64,000 nt of DNA from Amphiura filiformis. Its lineage: Eukaryota; Echinodermata; Ophiuroidea; Amphilepidida; Amphiuridae. Of this stretch, positions 33,547 to 45,425 are shown piece after piece (within the stretch, counting starts at the first letter, position 1; each line of letters starts with the position of its first letter). The position numbers and the translations under genes are program-made. The stretch is taken from NCBI RefSeq assembly GCF_039555335.1, contig NC_092629.1, positions 35,442,965 through 35,506,964 on the forward strand. Direction: 5' to 3'. A model generated the notes under the pieces. The model had not been told where the DNA came from, made no database searches, and saw nothing but the letters and a program-made list of their open reading frames with translations.

Positions 33547-33709
33547 GAGTTGAGACATTCTCCGTTGTCAGGTAACAGCTTGAGTGCCCGGTACAATTCC
33601 ACCGTAGTCGGCGTTGCTATTCTGTGCATCTGTGGGGATGTCTTGGGGGTGATTTGGTTACTAACTGGGGAGGCTTCAGACGAGGAACCACCTGCATGTA
33701 TACGAGGAC
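33547..33709 (-). CDS. SSX2IP/ADIP exon, C-terminal region
   Basis: The acceptor CCTACCACAG ends at 33710 and the donor GTAAGT begins at 33546. Length 163 nt, entered in phase 1 and left in phase 2, consistent with both neighbours. It encodes SNQITPKTSPQMHRIATPTT then VELYRALKLLPD, which corresponds in position to the Ser/Pro-rich stretch after the last coiled coil of vertebrate SSX2IP. Confidence 0.82.
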
Positions 33710-35118
33710 CTGTGGTAGGAATAAACAATGTAGATTATAAATTGTAATATCAATGTACACATGCAAGCAGGGTTTTCTTTAAGCATTTTGCTGAAGGGGT
33801 ATTTTCAAATTGTTTGGACCCTTTCAATTATGAATTTTTCCTCTGAAGGGGTCCAAAACATTGCCGAAGAGGTATTTTATTATTTTGGAAAACGTTTTAT
33901 ACAATATCGGGTGTTTCTATATTCAAATCTTGTAACATTTGAATGTGTACGTTTTCAAGATTTTGTACAGGTTGGACTTTGAACTTTGGATTTGAAGGGG
34001 TCTGCAAAGTGCGTGAACAGCGTAAATATGCTTGTTTTGTGCGTTAAAGTAAACCCTGCCTACAAGGACCATCGACGTCATGATTTAAATTTTTTATTTT
34101 TTATTCATTGATTATTATCGATATATTGACGGTCCTTAATGTACAGTACACATCCCATCGTAATGATCATGAGATACATGTTGGTATTTAAACAAAGTAC
34201 TGTATTCCAGATAGAGTGACCAGAAAGATGTAGATGAAATAAGATAATTTTGGTAGCATCTGCTTAAAGTTGGTTCCGTTTATATAAGGCGGAAAAAATA
34301 AAGATTCATAACACTGTGTATTGATATAGAATGGCATGCACATAGTTGGGCAAAAATGCTTACGCTAGTTGTGCGTTATGTAATGCGTGACTGGCACATG
34401 CTTATGTGAATTCTGTGACGTTAGTTCGGGACTTAAAGGAAATGTCCGGCAATCACAACATTATGTCTCATATGTTAGAAAACTAATTATCAAGCACGAA
34501 TCACATGGTTTTATTTAAAACAAAGTCATATTAACCATAAAAACGAATAAAAACAATCTCTCATTCCCGCGCCAAAATTTTCTAGAGCAGTGACGTCATG
34601 GTTATTTGTGGTCATTTATCTTCAGGCTTCATTGAATTATTAGGGCGTCATTGCTCTAGACAATTTCAGCGTGGGAATTTTGAATATCGCGTGTTGAGAG
34701 ATGGCCGTTTTATTCGCTTTTATGGTTAATATGACATAATTTCCACCTTATATAAGTCGAACAAACTTTAGCATGAGTGTGATTTGAACAGGCACAGACT
34801 GATATCGGGATTGGATGAAATTTAATAAAAATCCACTATTGTGACCTGCTACCATGAAATGAGCGTAAAATCGCAAGTTTCGAGATGCCCTGATTACTGG
34901 GTTGGTGCTTTATGTTTCACACACACCTGTTTAAGCCAGTAGTATGTCTGTATGTCCTTTGTGAATGGGGGCACAATGGGCCATTCACAAAAGACATACA
35001 GCTGGCTTGTACAGGTGTGCTGCAAACAAAGAACATCAGTCAGCCAGCCGAAAAACTTCCAACATGCGACTTTACGCTCACTTTGTGGTAGCAGGTCACA
35101 AACATGTGCAGAACTTAC

Positions 35119-35248
35119 TATTAGCTTTGCTGATGGACCTAGGAGGTCTAAGTGGGGGTGATGTAAAGTTACTGGAACTACTGCTACTGGTGTCCATCAT
35201 TAGCTGCTGTTGTAAGAAGTTTGCTCGCTCCTCCTCAAATCTCCTCCT
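35119..35248 (-). CDS. SSX2IP/ADIP exon, end of last coiled coil
   Basis: The acceptor ATTATTTTACAG ends at 35249 and the donor GTAAGT starts at 35118. It encodes RRRFEEERANFLQQQLMMD, matching the segment ERKAFEEERASWLKQQ of human SSX2IP, then a Ser-rich stretch and SPPLRPPRSISK. It starts in phase 0 and ends in phase 1. Confidence 0.9.
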
Positions 35249-35312
35249 CTGTAAAATAATCATGAAAATGATTTTGTAACTTGGTGAATATCCTCAGTCA
35301 TCCAGTCATTAA

Positions 35313-35553
35313 TGCCCTGCATGCTATAGCCATGCGTTTTAACGGAAAAAGTTCAAGTTTTGAAATATTTTCTCAAAATATCAAGAGCTATCTTAAGAAC
35401 TACTGAACCAATACTAGGCTTGTTTGTACTCATTTTAATGCATTTTTCATGCTGATTCCAAATATGGTTATGAAAATTTACATTTCTGAAATTTTTGAAT
35501 TTTTAAATTTTTTTGAAACATGTCGTCTGCAGTCGACACCCGCGTGAAGAGAG
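35313..35553 (+). mobile_element. TTAA-flanked dispersed repeat, 'TGCTCTGC' family, copy 2
   Basis: Bounded by TTAA at 35309-35312 and 35554-35557. Matches 28006-28239 in the same orientation over its whole length. It lies in the SSX2IP intron between exons 35119-35248 and 40433-40608. Confidence 0.8.
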
Positions 35554-35794
35554 TTAAAATCATATTACCAGCCAAGCGGGCCAGTTGCCTAATGAAGTCT
35601 GATGGTATTAGACGCAATGTAGCAAGTTTTGTAAAAGTTAATTCCAGTGAAAGATTTAATTCAAAACTTTGATTTATGCAAATTATTCTTCTACAAGGTT
35701 ATTAGTATCTGCAATGTTAATTGTTTTACAGTTTAGTATAGTTTTAAAACAAGACTTGCTCTCTTTGGCTCTGCTTAAACTATTCTGGAAAGAG

Positions 35795-37285
35795 TAATTT
35801 GACGGTTCAGCGACACAAAGAGGTATGTCCATTAGCTGCTGTATACATGATTGTCTGTGATATGTATGGGTTCACTCAATACACAATGCAAGCCCTGCAA
35901 GAGTGCATGTACCATATATGAGTGAACTCCAGATAATATAGACCACTTGGCATGTGACGTCATAGCCCGGCAGTATGCGCGCGAATTATGGCAATTTCAA
36001 TTGTTCTTTGCCCTGCAGTATGCGTACGCATCGTAGTTTGCTAAGGGCACGTGCATTTTACATCGCCCGCCACATTTCATATAGTACAAGAAAGCCATTG
36101 AACAGTGTAGCGGCTCGTTCAAGCATATCGATAGACGGGTCCCTCGCCTTTGTTGATAAACAGTGATGTCAAGTGGTCTATACACATATTTAATGGCTCA
36201 GAGGCAAAAAGACATATCTCCATAGCTGCAGTGTGTAGGAGTGTCTGTGATATGTACGCATTCATCACGCTATGCACAATATGTGGCTTATATGAGAGAG
36301 TATTTTGTGCATTGAATATGTTTGAGTAATCACATGCTTATTACAGGCAATGCATATATACATCGGCTATTCCTGTCACTGAGCCATCACGTGTGTGTAT
36401 ATATGTTTGCCTATATCTTGAGTTCACTCATACATGGTGCATGCACTTGTATACAGAGCATACACTATATGCATGAGTAAACTTAGTCGTATCACAGGTA
36501 ATCATACACAGCAAATGGACATACGTCTATCTGCCGCTGAGCCATCAAATATGTGTGTGCTTGCCTGTATCTTGAGATCACTTATGTATGATGCATGCAC
36601 TCATATGCCGGGCATACATTGTGCATTGAGTAAACGCAAGTCATACCAAAGGTAATCATACACAGCTAATGGACATACATCTATCTGCCGCTGAGCCATC
36701 AAATATGTGTGTGCTTGCCTGTATCTTGAGATCACTTATGCATGATGCATGCACTCGTATGCCGGGCATACACTGTGCATTGAGTAAACGCAAGTCATAC
36801 CACAGGTAATCATACACAGCTAATGGACATACATCTATCTGCCGCTGAGCCATCAAATATGCCTGTATCTTGAGATCACTTATGCATGCACTCGTATGCC
36901 GGGCATACACTGTGCATTGAGTAAACACAAGTCATACCACAGGTAATCATACACAGCTAATGGACATACGTCTATCTGCCGCTGAGCCATCAAATATGTG
37001 TGCGCTTGCCTGTATCTTGAGATCACTTATGCATGATGCATGCACTCGTATGCCGGGCATACATTGTGCATTGAGTAAACGCAAGTCATACCACAGGTAA
37101 TCAGACACAGCAAATGGACATAAGTCTATCTGCTGCTGAGCCATCAAATATGTGTGTGCCTATAACTTGAGTTCAATTTATGCATAACATACATTGTATT
37201 GAGTGACATGCATAATGCAGGTAATCATCCACACAACAGATAATGGACATACGTCTTTGTGTCACTGAGCTATCAAATTCATAAC
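35795..37285. repeat. 154-bp tandem repeat with an inverted section
   Basis: The phrase CTGCCGCTGAGCCATCAAAT starts at 36531, 36685, 36839, 36976 and (as CTGCTGC) 37130, with steps of 154 bp and one of 137 from a 17-bp deletion. A diverged earlier unit starts near 36363. Units at 35795-35936 and 36183-36330 are in the opposite orientation, and the unit between them is split by a MITE. It lies within an SSX2IP intron. Confidence 0.9.
35937..36182. mobile_element. MITE with TAGACCACTTG ends inserted in the tandem repeat
   Basis: TATAGACCACTTGGCATGTGACGTCA and the right-hand inverse TGATGTCAAGTGGTCTATA bracket about 246 bp, with TA at each edge. The interrupted repeat unit continues on both sides, and other units show the uninterrupted site. 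Confidence 0.85.
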
Positions 37286-37926
37286 AGCGCCAACATCCAA
37301 GGCAGTGTCTAGACTTTGCCAGTTGGTGCATCATCTGCATGTTTATGCTATGGTTAGGAGCCTGTATTCACCCTTTTACCTCTTTCTTGATAACCCAACA
37401 AAACAATGCTTTTTTTTGCCTAAAACGAGCTACAACAACATTGCTAGGATAACTATACTATGAAGCCTTTCGCATGATCTAGCAGACTATACGTAATACA
37501 CCTAACATCATATTAGCTATATAAGCTGCTAATGCCTAGTACACACCAAATAATTTGCCAAACATGGTCTAATTTCCACTTCATGGGTTAACAATTTAAG
37601 CATACTACTGTAGTACTCTTTTTTGCAACCAAGGCTCACCACAAAACAGTTTAGCTTTAACTTAGGTTATGATTAGCAGCATGATTAGGGTCAGAACCAG
37701 TGTGCAGAATAAGTAAATTCTATAAAGGACATGGCTCAAAAAATACAAAAGAGCTGATGAGGATACTTTTCCCCCAAATTTCACAGAATAGCCACATGAA
37801 AAATATTTGTTCATGGCAAAAAGTTACAGGCACTCGAGGACTATTTTTCATAGAATCTGTTCATTATGAGCCATGATAAAGACCCTCAAGAATTTGACAG
37901 GCCTGATCTCAAACTTTTAAACTTAA
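37286..37926. other. intronic (SSX2IP), nothing recognised
   Basis: No exon with matching phase or domain was found here. Confidence 0.45.
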
Positions 37927-38235
37927 AGGGGCATTTCGTGATCCACAGCCTCATCCCCCCAAATAAAACAAAAAAGTTGAGATTTTTATATCACTGGAAA
38001 CCTCTGGCTACATATTGTTTATGTACAAAATATTTCTTGCAGATTAATTCGTTTAGCAAAGTTATCGTGAAATTTGAATTTCCCTCAGAACAAAATTACA
38101 ACGCATTGTCTATGGAGCAGTGTAATACACATAATCATGCATAACTCATCGGAATCAACCGAATTTTGGGAATAGGCTTTTTTCTATGTACTGAAAATGT
38201 CATAAAAGAGGATGCTAGGATCACGAAATACTCCT
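37927..38235. mobile_element. TTAA-flanked MITE, family 'GTATTTCGTGATCC', copy 2
   Basis: TTAA at 37923-37926 and 38236-38239. Ends AGGGGCATTTCGTGATCC and GGATCACGAAATACTCCT are inverse. Inverted relative to 8240-8576. Confidence 0.88.
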
Positions 38236-38699
38236 TTAAAATGTTTTTATACAGGGGGGTTCTTCGTGGAAATGAGAGTACGGATACATACTTCAGGTTG
38301 TGGTTACCATAATCCACCATAATTTGAATTGAATTGAATGAGAATAGACATTGGGAATATGGATGACCAGGCCTAGAAATCTGTGGCAGTGCCAGTGCGG
38401 GTGAATCCATTTGATGGATTGAAAAAAATACTGCCCTCATACAGTCTGATTTAGTCATCCAAGATGGCGACTCTGGCGAACAAAAGATCCGCCCTTTTGC
38501 TTTTAAAATGTCCTCTCAAATCAGTAAAATTATTGTATAAATTATTAATGATTTAAGTAAATTATACTATAATTCGTCATTTTGCACTACGCGAAATTGG
38601 CCCGGTTGATGTTTTACGAGAATCTTTGCTTGAATCAATTCAAGCGGATTCGCGTCGGATTTCTGAGCCTGATGACAAATTCTGAAACAATTCAATGAT

Positions 38700-38703
38700 A
38701 ATG

Positions 38704-38745
<42 letters not shown>

Positions 38746-38775
38746 TTGATAATATTAATAATATTAATGATAATG
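38700..38775. repeat. (ATA/AAT)n microsatellite
   Basis: About 14 uninterrupted AAT units from 38704, then decay into ATTAATAAT variants. Confidence 0.95.
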
Positions 38776-39606
38776 ATAATATTTTAAAATAATAAATTAA
38801 AGGCACACTATGACAAACAAATAAGCGAAGCATCAAATTACAATTTACACATACATGCAAAAACAAAAAATGCAAGAATGGCTAAACATGATTTGATAAT
38901 ATTTAAAATGATTAAAATTGATGGAACTTACAGGCAGATTCATGCATTGAATATGTGGAGTAATGTTAAAAGAATCCAGTTGGGTTGAATGAATCAATGA
39001 ATGGATATCAATCAATGAATGGATGCAATGGAAAACAAGATATCAAAGATGCAGTGCAATAAAGGCCTATCTGCAATAGCTGCCAGGTGTCATTGTGTAT
39101 AATGCAGAAATGGACAAATTGTCTATAGACGAATCCAATTTCATGCATTCCTACTCCTCAATGGCAGCCATTAGCCATGACGGATCCAACTATCTCACCT
39201 AAAATGTGAGATGATGCGGCCTTGAAGGGTATTATAAACTGCATTCTATCACCCGTGTTACACGTAGACAAAAGAATGATGACAGTTTACAACACAAAAG
39301 AATCTAACATCAAATTTTAAGCGGGTTTAATCCACCCAATTGGGCACTCACAACACCTGTTTGGTGCATGCGGGAAACCAAATATGGCCGACCAAATCCT
39401 GACCATGACTTGGCTTGTTGGATTCGTCTAGAGCCTAGGGCAGTTATTGCAGATAGGCTTTTCTTGCACAAAACCCTTGGAATGGTGAAATAAATCATGC
39501 ATTTTTATGTTAGTCGGGTATCAGGAATATTAAAACATGCTTCTAGTAGCAAATATTTTTCAGATATAATTCATTGTCTGTATTTATACTAAACTCAACC
39601 AGTTTA
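38776..39606. other. intronic (SSX2IP), nothing recognised
   Basis: No exon or repeat family identified apart from short TGAATGGAT near-tandems at 38980-39025. Confidence 0.4.
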
Positions 39607-39880
39607 TTGGGATAATCCATTTAAAATCCACACTCCCCCGTGGACGATTTTGAAGATATCTTCCATGGGGGGTATGAATTTCGAATGGAATTATCACATA
39701 AGGCAGCTCCGTTTGAATTTCATACACCTTTTAAGAAAGAATTCAACTTAAATCAGACGGAGGGCGAGTGTCAAATAGAGTTGGTTATGCTAATTCCATT
39801 TATAATTTGCATCCCCTATGGAAGATATTTCCAAAATCTCCCACAGGGGGAATGTGGATTTCAAGTGAAATAGCCCAATA
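39607..39880. mobile_element. Palindromic family P-like copy, longer variant
   Basis: Starts GATAATCCATTTAAAATCCA and ends GGATTTCAAGTGAAATAGCCCA. The interior has GGCAGCTCCGTTTGAATTTC, a variant shared with 46038-46282. Confidence 0.75.
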
Positions 39881-40432
39881 GCTTTCCTCCGTACCCCAAG
39901 ATTCCAACAGATATTATCTCATGACAGCAGTCAACAGAAATTTATGGTGGCATATCATATTATATATTCTTCACCTGTAAAGTGGGCTGAGGCTTGTGGA
40001 TCAACGTCTAGGCGTTGTGCCTGTGCGTAGCGCACTATAAATCACTGCGCTTTCTTTTCAAAATTTGTTAATAGAAACAGGCTGTTTGTTGAGAACATGG
40101 CTAACTTGCAGTGTTATATAAACAGCTGATGAGATGTTTTGATGATAAAACATTTCAGATCTATGTATGGGCTTCAAGCAAATGGCCTTTACAACATATC
40201 TGTTCATTTTGGAGGCATGCATGAATGAAGTCAGGTGGAGAAATACATATTTCTAACTGTTAGTCCAACGTAACTATTATGTTTTACATGAGGGTTATGC
40301 ATTGAGCAATATGCATGGTACATGCTCTCATGGATGAGGAAACTTTCTTGAAATACAAAATCATTCTAAAAATCATTCTAAATGTTAGTTGCTCAACACC
40401 AATACTACATGTACTACTACTTGATGGTATAC
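39881..40432. other. intronic (SSX2IP), nothing recognised
   Basis: About 550 bp without supported features. Confidence 0.4.
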
Positions 40433-40608
40433 CTCATGCCCAAGTCTTATCGCTGCCTCCGTAAAAGCTTCTCCTCTCCTTCTCAAAAGTAGCTTTCGCT
40501 TTGGTAGAACAGCTTCTTCTCGTCAGCAAGGGTCTCTTTCTCGTCCAAGAGATGCGAATCTCGTAGGAAAGATACTAACGTGTCGTCGACTTGGTTGTCT
40601 TGTACGGA
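40433..40608 (-). CDS. SSX2IP/ADIP exon with two single-base frame breaks
   Basis: The acceptor TTCTACACACAG ends at 40609 and the donor GTATAC begins at 40432. It encodes DDTLVSFLRDSHLLDEKETL, then LFYQSESYF, then in a second frame EKERRSF, then in a third TEAAIRLGHE. These pieces line up with human SSX2IP without gaps (DDTTSLLRDCYLLEEKERL and onward). Both breaks sit at runs of four T (minus strand) where three would keep frame. The exon is 176 nt, and only 174 fits the phase-0 borders on both sides. Either recent disabling mutations or homopolymer errors would produce this. Confidence 0.88.
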
Positions 40609-40687
40609 CTGTGTGTAGAAATGGATAAAAGTGGGGGACCATGGGAAGAGTGTATAGAATGGTGCAAGTCGTTATCTACTATAAGTC

Positions 40688-40938
40688 GTTATCTACTATA
40701 GGCAAAATATTTAATTCTCTAACATGAGAGGATGTACCTTCTGCAAATTGTTGCGTCAGCGTACTTTTCATGGAACAACACCATCCCACGACCAAACACT
40801 GTGGTTGGCCAATTCTCAAAAGATGTGCTTGCGCCGTAAGCATGTGGCTTTGCATAGTACGCTTCACGCAAACATCTGTGCGTACCCAAGTTGGCTCTCA
40901 TGATCGAGAATTAGTTCTTTTGCCTATAAGTGAACTAC
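40688..40938. mobile_element. MITE with TATAGGCAAAA ends
   Basis: ACTATAGGCAAAATATTTAA then CTCTAACATGAGAG on the left is inverse to CTCTCATGATCGAGAATTAG then TTCTTTTGCCTATAAGT on the right. About 80 bp upstream of the SSX2IP exon's acceptor. Confidence 0.65.
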
Positions 40939-41424
40939 CCAAGTTCTATTTCATTGATCAGTATCAAAGAGCTGGAAGTAATAGATTGGCCTGATCTCAA
41001 CGGTACTCTCAACTAGAGACGAGACATAGTTTACATACTTTTGTATAGCAAGTGCACAAAAAGCTCAAAAAGGAAGCTACCTAGACGCCTACCTGTTTGA
41101 TACTGACCATTCCTTAACTCTGGTGTAGAAATACAGGTTACAAGAGCTACTTTGTTTAAAGTAATTGGCCTAAAACCTTTACCAAATCAATCAAAAGCCA
41201 ACCCCACACAATGTGCAGTAATGAAGTATGATAAAGCAAGTATTTGAGAATGTGCAGCCCTGATAATGAATGCATGCTTTCACGGCAAAACATAACAAGC
41301 AATATATTTGCCATTTTTATAGCTATGTACCCCACACAAAAGTACCATTTATGACCCACAAACATTTACAATAAGAACTTCAAATGAATGCACAGTGTAC
41401 CATTTTACACGATCATGTAATTAG
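40939..41424. other. intronic (SSX2IP), nothing recognised
   Basis: No exon found. Confidence 0.4.
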
Positions 41425-41668
41425 GCTAGTCCTATTGAAATTCACACTACCCCTGTGGAAGATTTAGCTAAAGTCTACCACAGAGGGAGTATGAGTTTTG
41501 AATAGAATAGACAATTGGGTAACTTATATTTGAAATACTCACTCCAGCTGTGAAAGATATAGGTAAAGCCATAATACAGGGGGAGTATGGGTTTCAAAAT
41601 GAATAACCTTGACCAATTACATTTGAAAAACATGGATGAATGTATGGATTTCAACTGGAATAGCCCAT
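41425..41668. mobile_element. Palindromic family P copy, diverged
   Basis: Starts TAGGCTAGTCCTATTGAAAT and ends GGATTTCAACTGGAATAGCCCA, with several CACACTMCCCCTGTGGAAG-type arms between. Confidence 0.75.
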
Positions 41669-41881
41669 TGCATGCTTCCACTGCATCCAGTCAGGTCATC
41701 TTCCTGTGGACGTGTTGTCATGGCTGAGTACCGGGAATGCAAGCATTTGTCACGCTGTGTTCATTCATTGCAAATTCATATTGTACACAACAAAACACAT
41801 GGCATTTCATCAGAAGTATCCCCCTCTCCCTAAACTCTGCAGTTTTGTTCCCAATATAATGCCAGAATTCTACCCAACAGT

Positions 41882-42155
41882 GTGAGAATTAAGTTTGATT
41901 CTTGTAAAGATATATGTCTATTATGTAGCATACACTTTGAAAATTTGAGAGAATCTACATTGATTCTTGCAAAGATGTGTCTATACGCAGTGTATACTTC
42001 AAAATTCGAGAGAATCTACTTTGATTCTTAAATATATGTATATGTAGTATACACTATGAAAATATGAGAGAATCTACTTTGATTCTCGCAAAGATATATG
42101 TCTATGTAGCATATACTTTGTAAATTTGAGAGAATCTACTCTGATTCATGTAAAA
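41882..42155 (+). repeat. About 60-bp tandem repeat, 4-5 copies
   Basis: GAGAGAATCTACWTTGATTC starts at 41947, 42008, 42066 and 42128, each unit carrying GATATATGTCTATGTAGYATA. The phrase also appears at 9908-10105. Confidence 0.85.
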
Positions 42156-42533
42156 TGTTTTTAAAAGAATTTTTGCAAGAATAAATTATGCAGATTCTTA
42201 ATTGAAGTTATATAGTAACTGTTTGTTAATTAAAATTAATTGTGTCTGATCATGGATATTGGATAATTATGCAACACAAATACTCAATAAATTCTGTGAT
42301 TTAAACTAAACATAGATTCAGGACAAAAATAATCTCTGATCTATATATCCCTACTATACATCTGATCTGAAGTTGACATGATTGATTTGCAATGATTGCA
42401 CTCCATAAACACAAATACCAGTTTTAGCCATTCATGTTTACTTTTGAATGCTCACTGCAATACAAAAAGTTCAATAATTTCACTTCATATCAAACAGAGT
42501 ATATTTAATATGAAATATAATGTAGTTGGTTGA
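42156..42533. other. intronic (SSX2IP), nothing recognised
   Basis: AT-rich, no supported feature. Confidence 0.4.
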
Positions 42534-42948
42534 TGACGTGTCATGTCAAAAGGAGACACTTTTGGGCAGGATCGTAAATGGAGAAATAGGCAAAAATCTG
42601 CCCGGGGTGATGTTTTTAGCACAATTTAATGTTATTGCTTTGTGATGTTACTAATGTTAAAAATATTGTCTGATAGTTTCAGACCGAATATAACTGGAAT
42701 CTTGTATTTTTAGACATTTTTCAAGGTAATTCCTACTCACAACATTGTCAATAATATTTTTAAAGGCCGATATCTCAATTTCCAATTTTATAATACCATA
42801 GCTTACGAACTCAATATCTTCGCTTAGGAATGTCTGATTTCATTGGGGAAAACGTTGTTGTGGAACAAAATATTCTATATTTAAGATATGTAAAAACCTC
42901 AAAATTGATAACATGCCCAAAAGTGTCTCCTTTTGACATGACACGTCA
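42534..42948. mobile_element. MITE with TGACGTGTCATGTCAAAAGG ends
   Basis: TGACGTGTCATGTCAAAAGG then AGACACTTTTGGGCA on the left is perfectly mirrored by TGCCCAAAAGTGTCT then CCTTTTGACATGACACGTCA on the right. 415 bp, non-coding interior. Confidence 0.85.
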
Positions 42949-43069
42949 CATATGTCAAATACTAACAATATAGTTTGCTACTGGTTCAAGCCTACACTGT
43001 GCTACTGTGATCTTTCTTGACCATGCACACAATGAAAAAATTGTGCCGTCTAAATTCCAAACATAATAA

Positions 43070-43369
43070 TTGGGCTGTTCCATTAGAAATCCATACACCC
43101 CCTATGGAAGACATGATCTTAACCTCCCACACAAGGGGTGTATATTTCAAATGGAGGCACCCATTCAGTTAACTCCATTTGAAATTCACACTCCTTATGT
43201 GGAAGATCAAGTCAATGTCTTCCATAGTGGCCCCCACAAGGGGTGTATATTTCAAATGGAGGCACCCATTCAGTTAACTCCATTTGAAATTCACACTCCC
43301 TGTGTGGAAGATCAAGTTAATGTCTTCCATTAGGGATTGTGTGTGGATTTCAACCGGAGTATCCCATTA
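43070..43369. mobile_element. Palindromic family P copy with internal duplication
   Basis: Starts GGGCTGTTCCATTAGAAATC and ends GGATTTCAACCGGAGTATCCCA. The segment from CACAAGGGGTGTATATTTCA to GATCAAGTYAATGTCTTCCAT occurs twice in tandem, a roughly 95-bp internal duplication. It ends 35 bp from the donor of the next SSX2IP exon. Confidence 0.85.
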
Positions 43370-43404
43370 TGCTTCTTCAAGCACGCCTAGCTAGTCCTGC
43401 CTAC

Positions 43405-43743
43405 CTGTAATACTTGCTCCTGTTGCTCTGCTAATTCTTTATACGTTTTCACTTTGGATTTTAATCTGGAGATCTCCTTTCGTAAACTTTCAATCTCCTC
43501 GTCTTTCCCTCTCGGTATCATGTCATCCTCTGGAGATGACATTCTATTGTTCTCTTTGTTCTCTTTCTCCATCCTCTCTATATGTTCTTTCAATTTCCGC
43601 CATTTTTGTTTCATGTTCGCTCGATCCCTTCATGGACCATTTCAGTAAGGCATTTGGAAATGTCCTGTGGAGATTTCTTCGGCGACGGAGGAACCGACTG
43701 ATGTGGCATCATCGTCGTCACTTTCGTTGCTGTTCATGGCGAC
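43405..43743 (-). CDS. SSX2IP/ADIP exon with two compensating frame breaks
   Basis: The acceptor ACATTTTCCAG ends at 43744 and the donor GTAGGC starts at 43404. Length 339 nt, phase 0 at both ends. The first part reads VAMNSNESDDDDATS. The middle is coherent only in the +1 frame (SPQDISKCLTEMVHEGIER), and the end returns to the first frame (MKQKWRKLKEHIERMEKENK ... YKELAEQQEQVLQ). The last part matches the human segment IRKQWRILKSHVEKL and is a strong coiled coil. Read straight through, the exon has two TGA codons in the middle. The net shift is zero, so one inserted and one deleted base explain it. Confidence 0.88.
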
Positions 43744-43950
43744 CTGGAAAATGTAACAGAAACAAGTGTCAGGTATTAAACTTTAACATAATAATAATTT
43801 TGACACCCAAGTAGTAAATCTAAGTTATATTTGTGTGAATAATTTCAATTGTGACCTGATCTGATCCACTCAGAACAAAGTTGGACATTTTGAAAATCAA
43901 GTAATTACCATTTCTAACTTGCTCAGTACCAACGCTTACTGGTGTTGTAA

Positions 43951-44090
43951 TAGGGTATATTGCTGTTAGCGATTGATGGGCAAAAATGATGCATGCTGGG
44001 AATGAAAAGGGCTCAAATTTGATCTTTTTTGAGCCCTTTTCATTCCCAGCATCCTAACAATTGCTATCATCAGCAATATACCTTATCCCC
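43951..44090. mobile_element. Hairpin MITE, about 140 bp
   Basis: GATGCTGGGAATGAAAAGGG-type left arm (43989, as GCATGCTGGGAATGAAAAGG) pairs with CCTTTTCATTCCCAGCATCC. The outer arms AGGGTATATTGCTG and CAGCAATATACCTT also pair. The loop is only about 8 nt. Confidence 0.8.
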
Positions 44091-45257
44091 GACATCCCAG
44101 GTATAATTGGTTGCAAAGTTATTAACTTTTTATATGTAATTTTTATTGTATTTCTGCTCCTTATTTTTGCCTACATGTATATATCCGACTATCATTATGG
44201 CTGACTTTGGTCTGATAAATCAAATCATATCACAAATGTACAAATTTACATTAAATTAATGAAAAACAACACTCATAATGTAACATCTGGTATGACATGT
44301 CAACCCACACACATTACACTAGGATCCACAACATGTTCATCTATCAGGGCACTGTTCTTTAACCCAAAAACATTTATACATTCATTGAATGACCTCTGAA
44401 AATTTGATGACAAAAACTCATACCCTGCAACTTGAGATCAAATTTTGCACTATGATTGTTTAATTGAGGTTATTGAACTACGCATTTGAAATGAGGCCAT
44501 AACATAGTCACAAACCCACGCTATAACATTGTTGCACAACATCTGTACAACTTTGCATAACATTTCCAAATGCAATTCACACATACATGAAGCCATAATG
44601 TATGTTTTCGATAAAATTTTAATTTTGTTATTATTTGCCAAAAATTATTACATAATATTAATAGTAACAACTGTCAAGGAGGTTTTCTGATCATCTTCAG
44701 CCAAAATAATGGGGTAAAATTAAGAAAGCCACTAAGCTGCATAACTTTGGAGCTCTGGCGAAAAACATCGCGGATCCTCAGTTTTATTATTAAAAAATTC
44801 AGGGGTGTGTTTCAAAGCTTGTGAAATATCCAGGAAGTCATAGAAAATCCTGAAAAACAGCGTGAAATTGGGCTAAAATACCCCAAAACGGGCTGAAAAT
44901 CAATAAAATTGCGTAAATTGTGACTTCATAAAATCCAAGAAATCTGGATAAATCTTGAAGAATCACACCCTGTGTAATTAAAGCACTTCAGACTTGGTCT
45001 TTCACATGGTATTTTGGTACACCAATGGGCATCACAATCATGTAAACAGTAGAAATTCAACCAAAACTGAGGCCCTTGCTGTGGAGCAAATCACACATGG
45101 CTTATAATGTGCAAAATACATAATTATTATCTGAAAAAAAATTGAACATTTAGCATTTCTATCAAGGAAATCCGGAACATTTATCATAATGACTCTTTAT
45201 AACTTTGGCGTTGCACATTTTTTATGTTATTTAGTCATGTAGACTAGACACTAACCA
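44091..45257. other. intronic (SSX2IP); dispersed repeats of unknown class
   Basis: About 44345-44490 has an inverted relative at 57190-57318 (TTCATTGAATGACCTCTGAAA against TTTCAAAGGTCATTCAATAAA). 44650-44720 resembles 16520-16610. No exon seen. Confidence 0.5.
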
Positions 45258-45425
45258 ATGGGCTATTCCACTTGAAATCCATACACCCTCTATCTTAATT
45301 ACGACCTGAATCTTCCACACAGGGAGTGTGAATTTCAAATGGGGTTACCTGCATAGGTGACTCCATTTGAAATCACACTCCTGTGTGGAATAGTCTCCCA
45401 GAGGGGGTGTCTGTAATGTCTGTAG
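45258..45425. mobile_element. Palindromic family P copy
   Basis: Starts CAATGGGCTATTCCACTTGA, centre CAAATGGGGTTACCTGCATA, right arm truncated after CAGAGGGGGTGTCTG. Confidence 0.8.

Noticed and set aside
36656-37147. Repeated Cys-rich minus-strand peptides (QCMPGIRVHASCISDLKIQA)
   Set aside because: They recur because of the 154-bp tandem repeat inside an intron; no start or splice context supports a gene.
38567-38875. 102-codon minus-strand frame with a Leu run
   Set aside because: The Leu/Ile run is the AAT microsatellite read in reverse; the short tail after it has no identifiable family.
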